A DNA stretch of 8,941 nucleotides from Thermoplasmata archaeon (GCA_030039915.1 JASHUP010000125.1:1-8941), one strand, 5' to 3'. Shown: positions 1 to 5,835, numbered from the stretch's first letter. Program-made: numbers and translations. The notes: a model not told the origin generated them from the letters alone.

Positions 1-2
1 AC

Positions 3-95
3 TTTGTCGAACCCGGGCTCTCGACGGGGAAGAGGATCGCGCAGGAGATCGAGCGCGGTCGCGAACAAAACCGCCTGGCCGAGATCCTAAGCTAG
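3..95 (+). CDS. C-terminal fragment of an unidentified protein (5' end outside window)
   Basis: Reading from position 3, this frame is open for 30 codons and ends at TAG (93-95). Its last residues read QNRLAEILS. Nearly every third codon position is G or C, as in the clear genes here, whereas the other two plus frames give Arg/Ser-rich or Arg/Pro-rich peptides typical of shadow frames. The visible part is charged and helical-looking (several Glu, Arg and Gln) with no motif I recognise. It is on the same strand as the ABC operon but is separated from it by 217 bp and a TATA-like box, so it is probably a separate transcription unit. The function cannot be inferred. Confidence 0.45.
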   Translation, partial: FVEPGLSTGKRIAQEIERGREQNRLAEILS

Positions 96-173
96 CCAGC
101 TCGGCCGACGGCGGGGGTCATCGGGCCCCGAGGGACTGCATCCCCCGGGAGATCCGGCGCGGCCGACGGCGAA

Positions 174-275
174 CGGACCTGCGGTTCCGGCCCCGCGCTC
201 CCCATCGTGGGGAACCCCGTCTCGCCGCGGCTCGGCGGACGACCGTCGCGCGTCCCGTCGACCCGCAGGGGTCCG
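174..275. other. Intergenic region able to fold into a branched hairpin structure
   Basis: This lies in the 217-bp gap between the truncated first gene and the ABC operon. Bases 174-184 can pair with 263-275 as 11 base pairs with two unpaired G (268-269). Inside are a 6-bp hairpin (199-204 with 208-213), a 5-bp hairpin (223-227 with 233-237) and another around 238-241 with 251-254. The region lies entirely upstream of the TATA-like box at 279-287, so it would not be part of the ABC mRNA leader. It could be a small RNA, the 3' region of the upstream gene's transcript, or chance pairing in very GC-rich DNA. I recognise no known RNA family. The rest of the gap shows only an 11-bp direct repeat (103-113 and 161-171). 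Confidence 0.2.
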
Positions 276-278
276 CAC

Positions 279-287
279 GGTTAAGAG
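279..287 (+). promoter_or_regulatory. TATA-like box of the ABC exporter operon
   Basis: The sequence GGTTAAGAG is the only A/T-containing patch in a GC-rich intergenic region. Its centre is about 30 bp upstream of the ATG at 313. This matches the spacing of TATA-like boxes ahead of the other genes in this window and suggests a very short or absent 5' leader. Confidence 0.5.
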
Positions 288-312
288 CGACGAACCTTCT
301 CGGCCGCCTTCC

Positions 313-1275
313 ATGCCTTCCGCCATCTCCGCCGTTCATCTCGGGAAGACCTATCCCAAGGCGAAGCCCGGGGTTCGCGCGCTCACCGACGTCTCCCTCG
401 AGATCCCGACCGGTCGCGTCTACGGGCTGATCGGCCGAAACGGTGCCGGCAAGACGACGTTCATTCGGATCGCGGCGACCCAGCTCGCGGCGACCGAGGG
501 AACGGTGCACGTCCTCGGGCACGACATCCGGACCGAGGAGCGGGCGATCCGCCAGCGGATCGCGTGTGTCCCGCAGGAGTCGCGACCCCTCTACTTTCTG
601 AACGTCGAGGAGGTGGTCTACCTCTACCTCAAGCTTCGCGGCCTGGACCCGAAGGACGCGCGGCGTCGAACCCGCGATGCGCTCGAGGAGCTCTCGCTCA
701 CGGACTACCGGAAGTCCCTCGTCTCGCGGCTGTCCGGCGGCCTCCGGCGGCGGGCGCTGTGCGCGATGGTGCTCGCGTCGGACGCGGACGTCCTCTTCCT
801 CGATGAACCGACGACCGGCCTCGACCCGCTCGCCCGACGAGAGGTCTGGGAGGCGATCCGCCGCGCGAGCCGAGAGCATCGGACGATCGTCCTGACGACC
901 CACTACCTCGACGAAGCCGAAGCGCTCTCGTCCCGGCTCGCCCTCATCGAGTCCGGCCAACTGCGCCTCGAGGGCTCACCGGCCGACCTGAGATCTCGGG
1001 TCCGCTATCCGTACCGCGTGACGATCGAGGGGACCTTCCCCCGAGAGGAGCTCGACTCGTACGGGAAGGTTTCGGAGATCGAGGGCGGCTATCTCCTCTT
1101 CACACGGGAACCCGAGGCACGGGAGGTCGCGCGGCGCGCCCTCGAACGGGGCCTGCGGATCTCGATGGGACCCGTGAGCCTGGAGGACATCTTCCTCGAC
1201 GTCGTCGGCAAATCGATCGAGGAGGACGCTCCGCTGGCCGAGGACGAAGAACCGACGTCGGAGGCGATGGCATGA
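313..1275 (+). CDS. ABC-2 type transporter, ATP-binding subunit (DrrA/NodI-like)
   Basis: This is the ATPase of an ABC exporter: it hydrolyses ATP on the cytoplasmic face to drive export through the permease encoded next. The 320-residue product has a full nucleotide-binding domain: Walker A GRNGAGKTT (41-49), Q-loop Q88, signature LSGG (140-143) followed by LRRR, Walker B VLFLDEP (160-166) with the catalytic Glu at 165, and switch His 197 in TTHYLDEAE. Residues from about 225 on form the C-terminal accessory region usual for DrrA-type ATPases, ending in an acidic tail rich in Glu and Asp (about 303-320). The ATG at 313 is chosen because a TATA-like box lies 30 bp upstream and family homology begins at once. 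The gene overlaps the permease start by 4 bp (ATGA), so the two are translationally coupled. The substrate is unknown; drugs, lipids and glycoconjugates are typical for the family. Confidence 0.93.
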   Translation: MPSAISAVHLGKTYPKAKPGVRALTDVSLEIPTGRVYGLIGRNGAGKTTFIRIAATQLAATEGTVHVLGHDIRTEERAIRQRIACVPQESRPLYFLNVEEVVYLYLKLRGLDPKDARRRTRDALEELSLTDYRKSLVSRLSGGLRRRALCAMVLASDADVLFLDEPTTGLDPLARREVWEAIRRASREHRTIVLTTHYLDEAEALSSRLALIESGQLRLEGSPADLRSRVRYPYRVTIEGTFPREELDSYGKVSEIEGGYLLFTREPEAREVARRALERGLRISMGPVSLEDIFLDVVGKSIEEDAPLAEDEEPTSEAMA

Positions 1276-2018
1276 GCGAACGCAACCGCCTGCGCTCGAT
1301 CTTCACCCTCGTCCAGCTGAACGGAATCATCCCGATTCGGACGACCCCGCTCTATGTCGTCAACCTGCTCGCCTCGCCGCTGTCGTTCCTGTTCTTCATC
1401 TACATTGTCTCGCGCGGCACGTACGTCGCCTACGGGATCACGGGCGGCATGGTGCTCACGATGCTGACGGTCGGCACGAGCGTGCAGTCCGACCTCACGC
1501 ACTATCGACACGACCTCAAGTTCCAGGACGTCGTGGTCGCCTCTCCGGTGGAAGCGCCGGTCTACGTCGCCGGGATGGCGCTGAGCGAGCTCGTCTACTC
1601 GCTCCCGGCCCTCGGAGTGTTCGTCGTGCTGTTCTTCCTCTGGGGTTACGCCTCCGTGACGAGCCTCGCGGTCCTCGCCGGAGTACTCGTGCTCGTCTGG
1701 TCGTTCGCGAGCGCGCTCGGATTCACGCTGGCGACGTACTTTCAGGACGTTCGCGAGACGTTCATCTTCAGCCCGATGATCTCGCTCCTGTTCACCGTCC
1801 TGCCGCCCGTCTACTATCCGCTCTCGGCCCTTCCGGGCTGGGCTCAGGTCGCCTCGCGCGTCTCGCCGACCACGTACGCCGCGGGTCTGGTCCAGGGGTC
1901 GGTGGGCCTCCAACCGCTCTCTCTGTCGGCGGCGGCCCTCGACTGGGGAGTCCTCATCTCGTTCACGGTCGCCCTGTTCATCATCGCGGCCGTGAAGGCG
2001 CGCTGGAAGGAGCCGTAA
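1272..2018 (+). CDS. ABC-2 type transporter, permease subunit (DrrB/NodJ-like)
   Basis: This is the membrane-spanning partner of the preceding ATPase, forming the export channel as a dimer. The 248-residue product is hydrophobic, with about six predicted membrane segments near residues 28-46, 52-70, 98-124, 128-155, 164-184 and 222-242. This is the usual count and size for ABC-2 permeases. The stretch PPVYYPLSALPGW (178-190) before the last segment matches the conserved loop of this family (PF01061-like), and the short basic N-terminus is consistent with a cytoplasmic start. Its ATG overlaps the ATPase stop codon, so the start is well fixed. The substrate cannot be read from the sequence. The operon appears to end here; no convincing T-rich terminator follows, only GC-rich inverted sequence including a 12-bp palindrome at 2035-2046. 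Confidence 0.9.
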   Translation: MSERNRLRSIFTLVQLNGIIPIRTTPLYVVNLLASPLSFLFFIYIVSRGTYVAYGITGGMVLTMLTVGTSVQSDLTHYRHDLKFQDVVVASPVEAPVYVAGMALSELVYSLPALGVFVVLFFLWGYASVTSLAVLAGVLVLVWSFASALGFTLATYFQDVRETFIFSPMISLLFTVLPPVYYPLSALPGWAQVASRVSPTTYAAGLVQGSVGLQPLSLSAAALDWGVLISFTVALFIIAAVKARWKEP

Positions 2019-2069
2019 GCCCGTCCCGGACGTTCTGCGCGCGCAGGAAGAGCGCGCGTCGCGCGAGGA

Positions 2070-2077
2070 CTTATGTA
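2070..2077 (+). promoter_or_regulatory. TATA-like box of the zinc-ribbon gene
   Basis: CTTATGTA is centred about 27 bp upstream of the ATG at 2100, the expected distance for a leaderless archaeal transcript. It contains an in-frame upstream ATG (2073). If the box is real, that ATG would lie upstream of the transcript and cannot be the start, which decides for 2100. Confidence 0.55.
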
Positions 2078-2099
2078 CCGGCCGATTGGTGGAGCCGCG

Positions 2100-2339
2100 A
2101 TGCTTTCGTTCGCGGACAGTCGCAGCTTCGACTTGCCCGATGAACGCCTCTCGCGCTGCCTCTTCTGCGGAAAGGACCTCGTGCTCCTTCCGGACGACCG
2201 CCGCGGCGGCGCGTGCTTCGATTGCCTCGCGCTGTCCATCCGTCCTCCGGCACCCTGCCCGAACTGCGGGGTCCTGATCCCCGGAGAAGAACGCGCCGTC
2301 GGCTGTGCGAACTGCCGATGGTACCCTCTCCGCGACTGA
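2100..2339 (+). CDS. Small double zinc-ribbon protein of unknown function
   Basis: The 79-residue protein carries four CxxC knuckles: C20/C23, C39/C42, C53/C56 and C69/C72. Spacing suggests two tandem zinc ribbons, each binding one Zn by four cysteines (CLFC with CFDC, and CPNC with CANC), joined by a short linker. Small archaeal proteins of this type often bind nucleic acid or act as protein-interaction modules, but nothing here says which. The start at 2100 is preferred over the in-frame ATG at 2073 because the latter lies inside the TATA-like box, and the extra nine residues are unremarkable. It stands alone between the ABC operon and the tRNA gene, on the same strand as both, with its own promoter. 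It is too short and generic for a firmer name. Confidence 0.8.
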   Translation: MLSFADSRSFDLPDERLSRCLFCGKDLVLLPDDRRGGACFDCLALSIRPPAPCPNCGVLIPGEERAVGCANCRWYPLRD

Positions 2340-2359
2340 ACCGCGGAGCCCGGCTCCGC

Positions 2360-2368
2360 TAAGCTTAT
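2360..2368 (+). promoter_or_regulatory. TATA-like box of the tRNA-Ser gene
   Basis: TAAGCTTAT is an isolated A/T-rich patch centred about 35 bp upstream of the tRNA 5' end. This fits a start site a few bases ahead of the mature 5' end, to be trimmed by RNase P. No comparable element lies between the tRNA and the following GAF gene, so this promoter may serve both. Confidence 0.5.
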
Positions 2369-2398
2369 CGGGGAACTTCGGTCCGTCGCGAAGGGCGT

Positions 2399-2516
2399 GC
2401 CGAGGTGGCTCAGTCCGGTACGGCGCGAGTCTGGAAAGCTCGTGGCGGAATACGCCTCGGGAGTTCAAACGCCGCGGACGGCTGTTCCGTCCCGGCGGAG
2501 ATTCTCCCCCTCGGCG
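2399..2516 (+). tRNA. tRNA-Ser (anticodon GGA) with an intron in the T-loop
   Basis: The parts of a class II tRNA can be placed by eye. Acceptor strands GCCGAGG (2399-2405) and CCTCGGC (2509-2515) pair perfectly, with discriminator G 2516. The D-arm spans 2408-2424, with the invariant GG at 2417-2418. The anticodon stem is 2426-2430 with 2438-2442, and its 7-nt loop CTGGAAA holds anticodon GGA at 2433-2435 (reads UCC and UCU). The long variable arm of serine tRNAs has a 4-bp stem, 2444-2447 with 2453-2456. The T-stem is 2459-2463 with 2504-2508. The T-loop begins TTCAA as expected but is 40 nt long instead of 7; removing 33 nt restores a normal TTCAAAT or TTCAATT loop and an 85-nt mature tRNA. 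CCA is not encoded. The type II variable arm and anticodon agree on serine. Confidence 0.92.
2470..2502 (+). other. Non-canonical 33-nt tRNA intron (T-loop, about position 59/60)
   Basis: The insert folds as a strong hairpin: 2470-2474 pairs with 2493-2497, C2475 bulges, and 2476-2481 pairs with 2487-2492 around a 5-nt loop CTGTT. Next to it, T2464-C2466 can pair with G2498-G2500, leaving AAA (2467-2469) and ATT (2501-2503) as 3-nt bulges on opposite strands. That is a relaxed bulge-helix-bulge shape, the substrate of archaeal tRNA splicing endonuclease. The ends are uncertain by one or two bases because several cuts give a 7-nt T-loop; 2470-2502 yields the consensus TTCAAAT, and 2469-2501 yields TTCAATT. 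The helix between the bulges is 3 bp, or 4 bp with an A-G mismatch, rather than the strict 4 bp. Confidence 0.8.
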
Positions 2517-2561
2517 CTCTCCCCACAGCCTCCGCCGACCGCTGCGGGGGCGGTTGACCCG

Positions 2562-3053
2562 ATGACGGTCCTCGCGCGCGCCGAGACGCCCGCGCTCCTG
2601 CAGGTGGAGGCGATCCTTTCCCGGGTCACGGGGCGCCAGGCGCTGCAGGAGGTCTGCCGCTTCCTTCGCCAGTCCTTCTCGCACTACCCCTGGGTCGGAG
2701 TTTATCGGCTGGACGGAGAAACCCTCGTACTGGATGCCTGGGAGGGCGAGCAGGCGACGGAGCACACGCGGATCCCGGTGAGCCGAGGGATCTGCGGTCA
2801 GGCGGTGCGGGAAGACCGCACGGTCATCGTGGACGATGTACGGGCGGACCCGAACTATCTCGCCTGCTTCCTCGAAACGCGGGCGGAGGTGGTCGTGCCG
2901 ATCCGGCACGAGGGGCGGGTCGTCGGCGAGATCGATATCGACGGGACCACCGTCAAGGCGTTCGACGCCTCCGACCGGCGCTTCCTCGAGAGCGTCGCCG
3001 CCCGGCTCGGGCCGGCGGTCGAACACTCCGGCGCCGCGCTGCCGACCGCGTAA
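2562..3053 (+). CDS. GAF-domain protein, probable free methionine-(R)-sulfoxide reductase
   Basis: The 163-residue product is a single GAF domain. It matches the fRMsr (YebR/YKL069W) family: YPWVGVYRL (42-50), RGICGQAV (75-82), DDVRADPNYLAC (91-102), EVVVPI (109-114), and GEIDIDG (122-128) before a final helix. The family reduces free methionine-R-sulfoxide using cysteines. Two of the three family cysteines are present, C78 and C102, with the same 24-residue spacing as in the yeast enzyme; the third, about ten residues before C78, is absent. A second, off-domain cysteine is C32. The ATG at 2562 is chosen because in-frame codons upstream run through the tRNA. No TATA-like patch lies in the 45 bp after the tRNA, so co-transcription with it is possible. 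The 3' end overlaps the convergent ligase gene by 101 bp. A ligand-binding GAF protein without reductase activity is the alternative. Confidence 0.82.
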   Translation: MTVLARAETPALLQVEAILSRVTGRQALQEVCRFLRQSFSHYPWVGVYRLDGETLVLDAWEGEQATEHTRIPVSRGICGQAVREDRTVIVDDVRADPNYLACFLETRAEVVVPIRHEGRVVGEIDIDGTTVKAFDASDRRFLESVAARLGPAVEHSGAALPTA

Positions 3054-3777
3054 GATTCTCGGCGATCGTCCGAAGGGCTTCGGCGAGGGCCGCCCGGCGG
3101 TCGAACGGGCGAAGTCGCGGCGGGCCCGAGGTCGAGGGCCATCGCTCGGCGGCGCGGGCGATCGCGGCGAGCGCGCGGCGAACCTCGTCGACGACCGGAA
3201 GGTCGGCGGCCTGGCTTGTGCGAGAGAGGGGGTTGAGGTCAACGGAGATGACGCGCTTGCCGAGCGCCTGGAGAGCTTCGGTGCGATCCCCGTCCTCAAG
3301 TGGGATTAGACAGACATCCGCATCGTAGATGCCGCTCCGGTCGACCTTCGCCCGGTCGGAGGCGAGGTGCGGAATGGTCGCGCTCGGGCGAAGACCGAGG
3401 ACCCGGGTCACCCCCGCTCCCCGGAGCGCGTCGGCGACGAGCCGCACGCGCGAGCGGCTCCGGTGGAAGAGATTCACTTCGACATCGAGGCCGGGCACCG
3501 CGCGCGCAAGGCGCGCGACTTCGTTCGGGGCGAGCGCGGCCACGTTGCCGTTCACGCTCACGACCGGGTGTCGCGCCGCGAGGAGCCACTCCGCGGCCGC
3601 CCGCTCCGCCCTCCTCGCTCCCGCGCTCGTACGCTCCCCCAGGAAGTAGTCGAAGGCTTCGCCCCGGCCGTGGGCGATGAGCCCCTCCGGCGCGACCAGC
3701 CCGGTGCGTTCCGCGTCCGCGAGCCGGGCCCGGATGGTGAGACTTGCGTATCGGGGGTGGCGGGGGGAGATCCGCAT
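2953..3777 (-). CDS. 4-phosphopantoate--beta-alanine ligase (archaeal phosphopantothenate synthetase)
   Basis: This enzyme joins 4-phosphopantoate to beta-alanine with ATP, giving 4'-phosphopantothenate. It is the archaeal replacement for bacterial PanC plus CoaA in coenzyme A synthesis and acts in the cytoplasm. Family motifs run the length of the protein: HPRYASL (7-13), GLIAHGRGEAFDY (32-44), SVNGN (74-78), DVEVNLFHR (98-106), PLEDGDRTEAL (159-169), DLNPLSRT (180-187) and VVDEVRRA (195-202). The ATG at 3777 puts HPRY at its usual place near the N-terminus. The gene starts 13 bp after the coiled-coil gene stops, with no promoter between, so the two are probably one transcript. The 274 residues slightly exceed the usual length (about 240-260): the last 33 (242-274), with 14 arginines, lie entirely in the 101-bp overlap with the convergent GAF gene and look non-homologous. 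The core assignment is firm. Confidence 0.93.
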   Translation of the reverse strand: MRISPRHPRYASLTIRARLADAERTGLVAPEGLIAHGRGEAFDYFLGERTSAGARRAERAAAEWLLAARHPVVSVNGNVAALAPNEVARLARAVPGLDVEVNLFHRSRSRVRLVADALRGAGVTRVLGLRPSATIPHLASDRAKVDRSGIYDADVCLIPLEDGDRTEALQALGKRVISVDLNPLSRTSQAADLPVVDEVRRALAAIARAAERWPSTSGPPRLRPFDRRAALAEALRTIAENLTRSAARRRSVRPPARAGRRRSRGSAGRRRRTP

Positions 3778-3790
3778 CGCGCCCCAGCGG

Positions 3791-4516
3791 TCAGTGCTGG
3801 TCGGCGGGCGGGTCGGCCGCGGCCGCCTCGGCGGCGCCGAGCCGGGTCTCGAGCGCCGCGATGCGTTCCTCGAGCGGCGCGAGGCCCTCGTCGATCGCCT
3901 TCGCGATCGTCAACTTGAGACTCTCTTCGAGTGCGACGAGGTCCCGCCCCAGGTCGATGATCCGCCGAGCGTTCTCGTTCAGCAAGAGCCGGCTCTGCGT
4001 CGCGACCCGGTAGGTGTCGGAGAGGTCCTTCGTGAGCTGGTGCGAGGACTGAGCGAACGTCTCGATGGACGTCCCGACCGGTTTCCATTTCTCGTCGAGA
4101 TTCGTGGTGAGGCTTGCGGAGATCTTCTCCGAGGCCTTCTCCACCCCGGAGGTGACTTCGCGCGAGACGCGCTCGGCGAGCGACGTCTCCATCCCCTCGA
4201 GCTGGGTCTTGACCGCCTGCGCCGACTCCTGACCACCGGTCTCCATTCGCTGGAGGCGGTCCTCGAGCGCCTGGAGACGAGCCGTCAGATTGGAGTAGAC
4301 CGTTCCGACAAGGCTGTCGAAATGCGCCTGCCCGAGCTCCTGACTCCGGAGCAGAAGGTGGAGGACCCAGTGTTCCCGGCCTTTCGTCTCCGAAAGCGGC
4401 CCGCGGTCGACCCGGTCCCGGACCTCTCGGTCGTCGATGAGCGTCTGCAGCTCCTTCAGGACTTCCATCCGGAGGAACGAGCTCGTTCCCGAGGTGCCCG
4501 TGGGGCGACCCGCCAT
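3791..4516 (-). CDS. Coiled-coil protein of unknown function
   Basis: I do not recognise this family. The 241-residue protein has no cysteine, no signal peptide and no membrane segment. Residues 14-65 form a predicted helical, charged N-terminal region (including REHWVLHLLLRSQELGQAHF at 47-66). Residues about 72-115 and 190-230 show heptad-like spacing of Leu, Ile and Val with Glu, Arg and Lys (for example LQALEDRLQRMET and LEERIAALETRLGAAEAAAA), indicating coiled coil. The middle (about 115-180) is also helical and rich in Ser and Thr, reminiscent of apolipoprotein-like or tether-like repeats. The C-terminal tail is Ala/Asp/Pro-rich. A strong TATA box lies 29 bp upstream of the ATG. It is the first gene of a probable two-gene transcript with the CoA-pathway ligase, whose start is 13 bp downstream. 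Translation is supported by GC3 and by the clean start and promoter. Confidence 0.82.
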   Translation of the reverse strand: MAGRPTGTSGTSSFLRMEVLKELQTLIDDREVRDRVDRGPLSETKGREHWVLHLLLRSQELGQAHFDSLVGTVYSNLTARLQALEDRLQRMETGGQESAQAVKTQLEGMETSLAERVSREVTSGVEKASEKISASLTTNLDEKWKPVGTSIETFAQSSHQLTKDLSDTYRVATQSRLLLNENARRIIDLGRDLVALEESLKLTIAKAIDEGLAPLEERIAALETRLGAAEAAAADPPADQH

Positions 4517-4540
4517 CGTCCGAGGATGGGTCTCCCGGTG

Positions 4541-4548
4541 CTATATAG
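4541..4548 (-). promoter_or_regulatory. TATA box of the coiled-coil/ligase transcript
   Basis: On the minus strand this reads CTATATAG, the best TATA match in the window and a perfect palindrome. Its centre is about 29 bp upstream of the ATG at 4516. The 122-bp gap to the upstream dehydrogenase stop holds nothing else I can name. Confidence 0.7.
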
Positions 4549-4638
4549 GTTGGCCGGAGGGAACCGGCTCCCCTCCGGCACCGAGAGAGGAGCGCGGTCC
4601 GGTGTCGAAACCGGAGGAGGTCCGGGGGCGGAGACGCA

Positions 4639-5793
4639 CTACTCCGCGAACTCGCGGCCCAGGAGCTCGCGCGCGACCAACAGTCGTCGGATCTCCGACG
4701 TGCCGGCGCCGATTTCGAGAAGCTTGGCGTCGCGCGCGAGTCGCTCGAGAGGAAGGTCCCGCATGTACCCGTAGCCGCCGTGAACCTGAATCGCGTCCAG
4801 CGCGACGCGGGTCGATGCTTCGGAGGCGAAGGTGAGCGCCGTTGCGCTCGCTCGGTGGGAGCGCAGATCGGTGTGCACCGAGCTGAGAGCGGAGTACATC
4901 AACCACCGGGATGCCTCGAGGTCGGAGTACATCGCCGCGATCTTCGCCTGCACGAGCTGGAACCGACCGATCTTCTGGCCGAACTGCTCGCGCTCGCGGG
5001 CGTACGCGATCGATCGGTCGAGACACTCGGCCATGATCCCGACCGGGATGGCGCTCAGCACGGCGCGTTCGACGTTGAGTCCGCTCATCATGATCCGGAC
5101 TCCGTCGTTCTCGTGACCGAGCAACTGGTCGCGGGAGACCTCGACGTCCTGGAAGGCGAGTTCGCCGGTCGGGGAGCCCCGCATGCCCATCTTGTCGAGA
5201 CTTCGGGTGACGGAGAACCCCGGCGCATCGCGGCGGACGAGGAACGCGCTGATCCCGCGAGAACCCTTCTCCGGAGCGGTCTTGGCATAGACCAGCATCG
5301 AGTCGGCCACTGGCCCGTTCGTGATGAACTGCTTCGTCCCGTTGAGGACGTAGTGGGAGCCGTGGCGTTCTGCGCGGGTTCGGATCGAGACCGCGTCGGA
5401 CCCCGCATTCGGTTCGGTGAGCGCGAGCGCCCCGATCTCGGTGCCCGCGGCGATCGGGGGCAAGAAGGCCGACCGCTGCTCGTCGTTCCCGTTGCGCGCC
5501 GCGTTATCCGCGAAGAGATTCGAGTGCGCCCCGACGCTGAGCGCGAGCGCGGGGCTCACGCGCGCGATCTCTTCGAGCACCAGAGCCTGTGCGATGTAGG
5601 AGAGGCCAAGGCCGCCGAACTCTTCGGGGATCGTCAGTCCGAGAAATCCCTGGTCGCCGAGTTGGGAGAAGACGTCCCGGGGGAAGTAATCCTCCCGGTC
5701 CATTCGGTCCGCGACGGGCGCGATCGATTTCCGGGCGAAGCGGCGGGCCGCCTCGCGCAGGTCATGCTCCTCCCGGGAGAGCGCGAGGTCCAT
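4639..5793 (-). CDS. Acyl-CoA dehydrogenase, isovaleryl-CoA dehydrogenase type
   Basis: This FAD enzyme oxidises an acyl-CoA to the 2,3-enoyl-CoA, passing electrons to an electron-transfer flavoprotein; it acts in fatty-acid or branched-chain amino-acid breakdown. At 384 residues it is the normal family length. Visible motifs are LTEPNAGSD (125-133) and FITNG (156-160) at the flavin, KMGMRGSPT (201-209), [14 protein letters not shown] (266-279), [11 protein letters not shown] (333-343) and [13 protein letters not shown] (360-372). In most family members the catalytic Glu sits just before GTS; here that place is Ala363. Instead Glu242 in [10 protein letters not shown] aligns with the catalytic Glu of isovaleryl-CoA dehydrogenase (SGLDLER). 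Together with SVGAHSNL (86-93) this favours a branched, short-chain substrate, though that is inference. The ATG at 5793 is 26 bp from a TATA-like box. No leucine-pathway partner is in the window. Confidence 0.93.
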   Translation of the reverse strand: MDLALSREEHDLREAARRFARKSIAPVADRMDREDYFPRDVFSQLGDQGFLGLTIPEEFGGLGLSYIAQALVLEEIARVSPALALSVGAHSNLFADNAARNGNDEQRSAFLPPIAAGTEIGALALTEPNAGSDAVSIRTRAERHGSHYVLNGTKQFITNGPVADSMLVYAKTAPEKGSRGISAFLVRRDAPGFSVTRSLDKMGMRGSPTGELAFQDVEVSRDQLLGHENDGVRIMMSGLNVERAVLSAIPVGIMAECLDRSIAYAREREQFGQKIGRFQLVQAKIAAMYSDLEASRWLMYSALSSVHTDLRSHRASATALTFASEASTRVALDAIQVHGGYGYMRDLPLERLARDAKLLEIGAGTSEIRRLLVARELLGREFAE

Positions 5794-5814
5794 GCCCGGG
5801 CGACGGCTCCCGAG

Positions 5815-5822
5815 GCATAACG
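5815..5822 (-). promoter_or_regulatory. TATA-like box of the acyl-CoA dehydrogenase gene
   Basis: On the minus strand this reads CGTTATGC. It lies in the 42-bp gap after the nadB stop, centred about 26 bp from the ATG at 5793. It implies that the dehydrogenase is transcribed independently of nadB despite the close spacing. Confidence 0.5.
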
Positions 5823-5835
5823 ATTGTCGGCCGAA

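Noticed and set aside
103..171. An 11-bp direct repeat (103-113 and 161-171) as a possible attachment site or operator pair
   Set aside because: It is short and GC-only in nature, with no integrase or mobile element near; chance is the simplest explanation.
2035..2046. A perfect 12-bp palindrome after the ABC permease, considered as terminator or operator
   Set aside because: It consists mostly of alternating GC, is not followed by a T tract, and similar runs are common at this composition.
2397..2561. An N-terminal extension of the GAF protein
   Set aside because: These 55 codons run through the tRNA gene and its 3' flank and are not part of the GAF family; the ATG at 2562 fits the domain.
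1089..3299. A 736-codon open frame on the minus strand across the ABC permease, zinc-ribbon, tRNA and GAF genes
   Set aside because: It lies antisense to four well-supported features, is extremely rich in Arg, Asp, Glu and Gly, and shows no domain. Long antisense frames are expected at this GC content.
3677..5820. Two plus-strand frames (3677-4774 and 4780-5820) opposite the coiled-coil and dehydrogenase genes
   Set aside because: They are shadow frames with the same Arg/Glu/Asp-rich composition and no motif, while the minus-strand genes have starts, promoters and domains.
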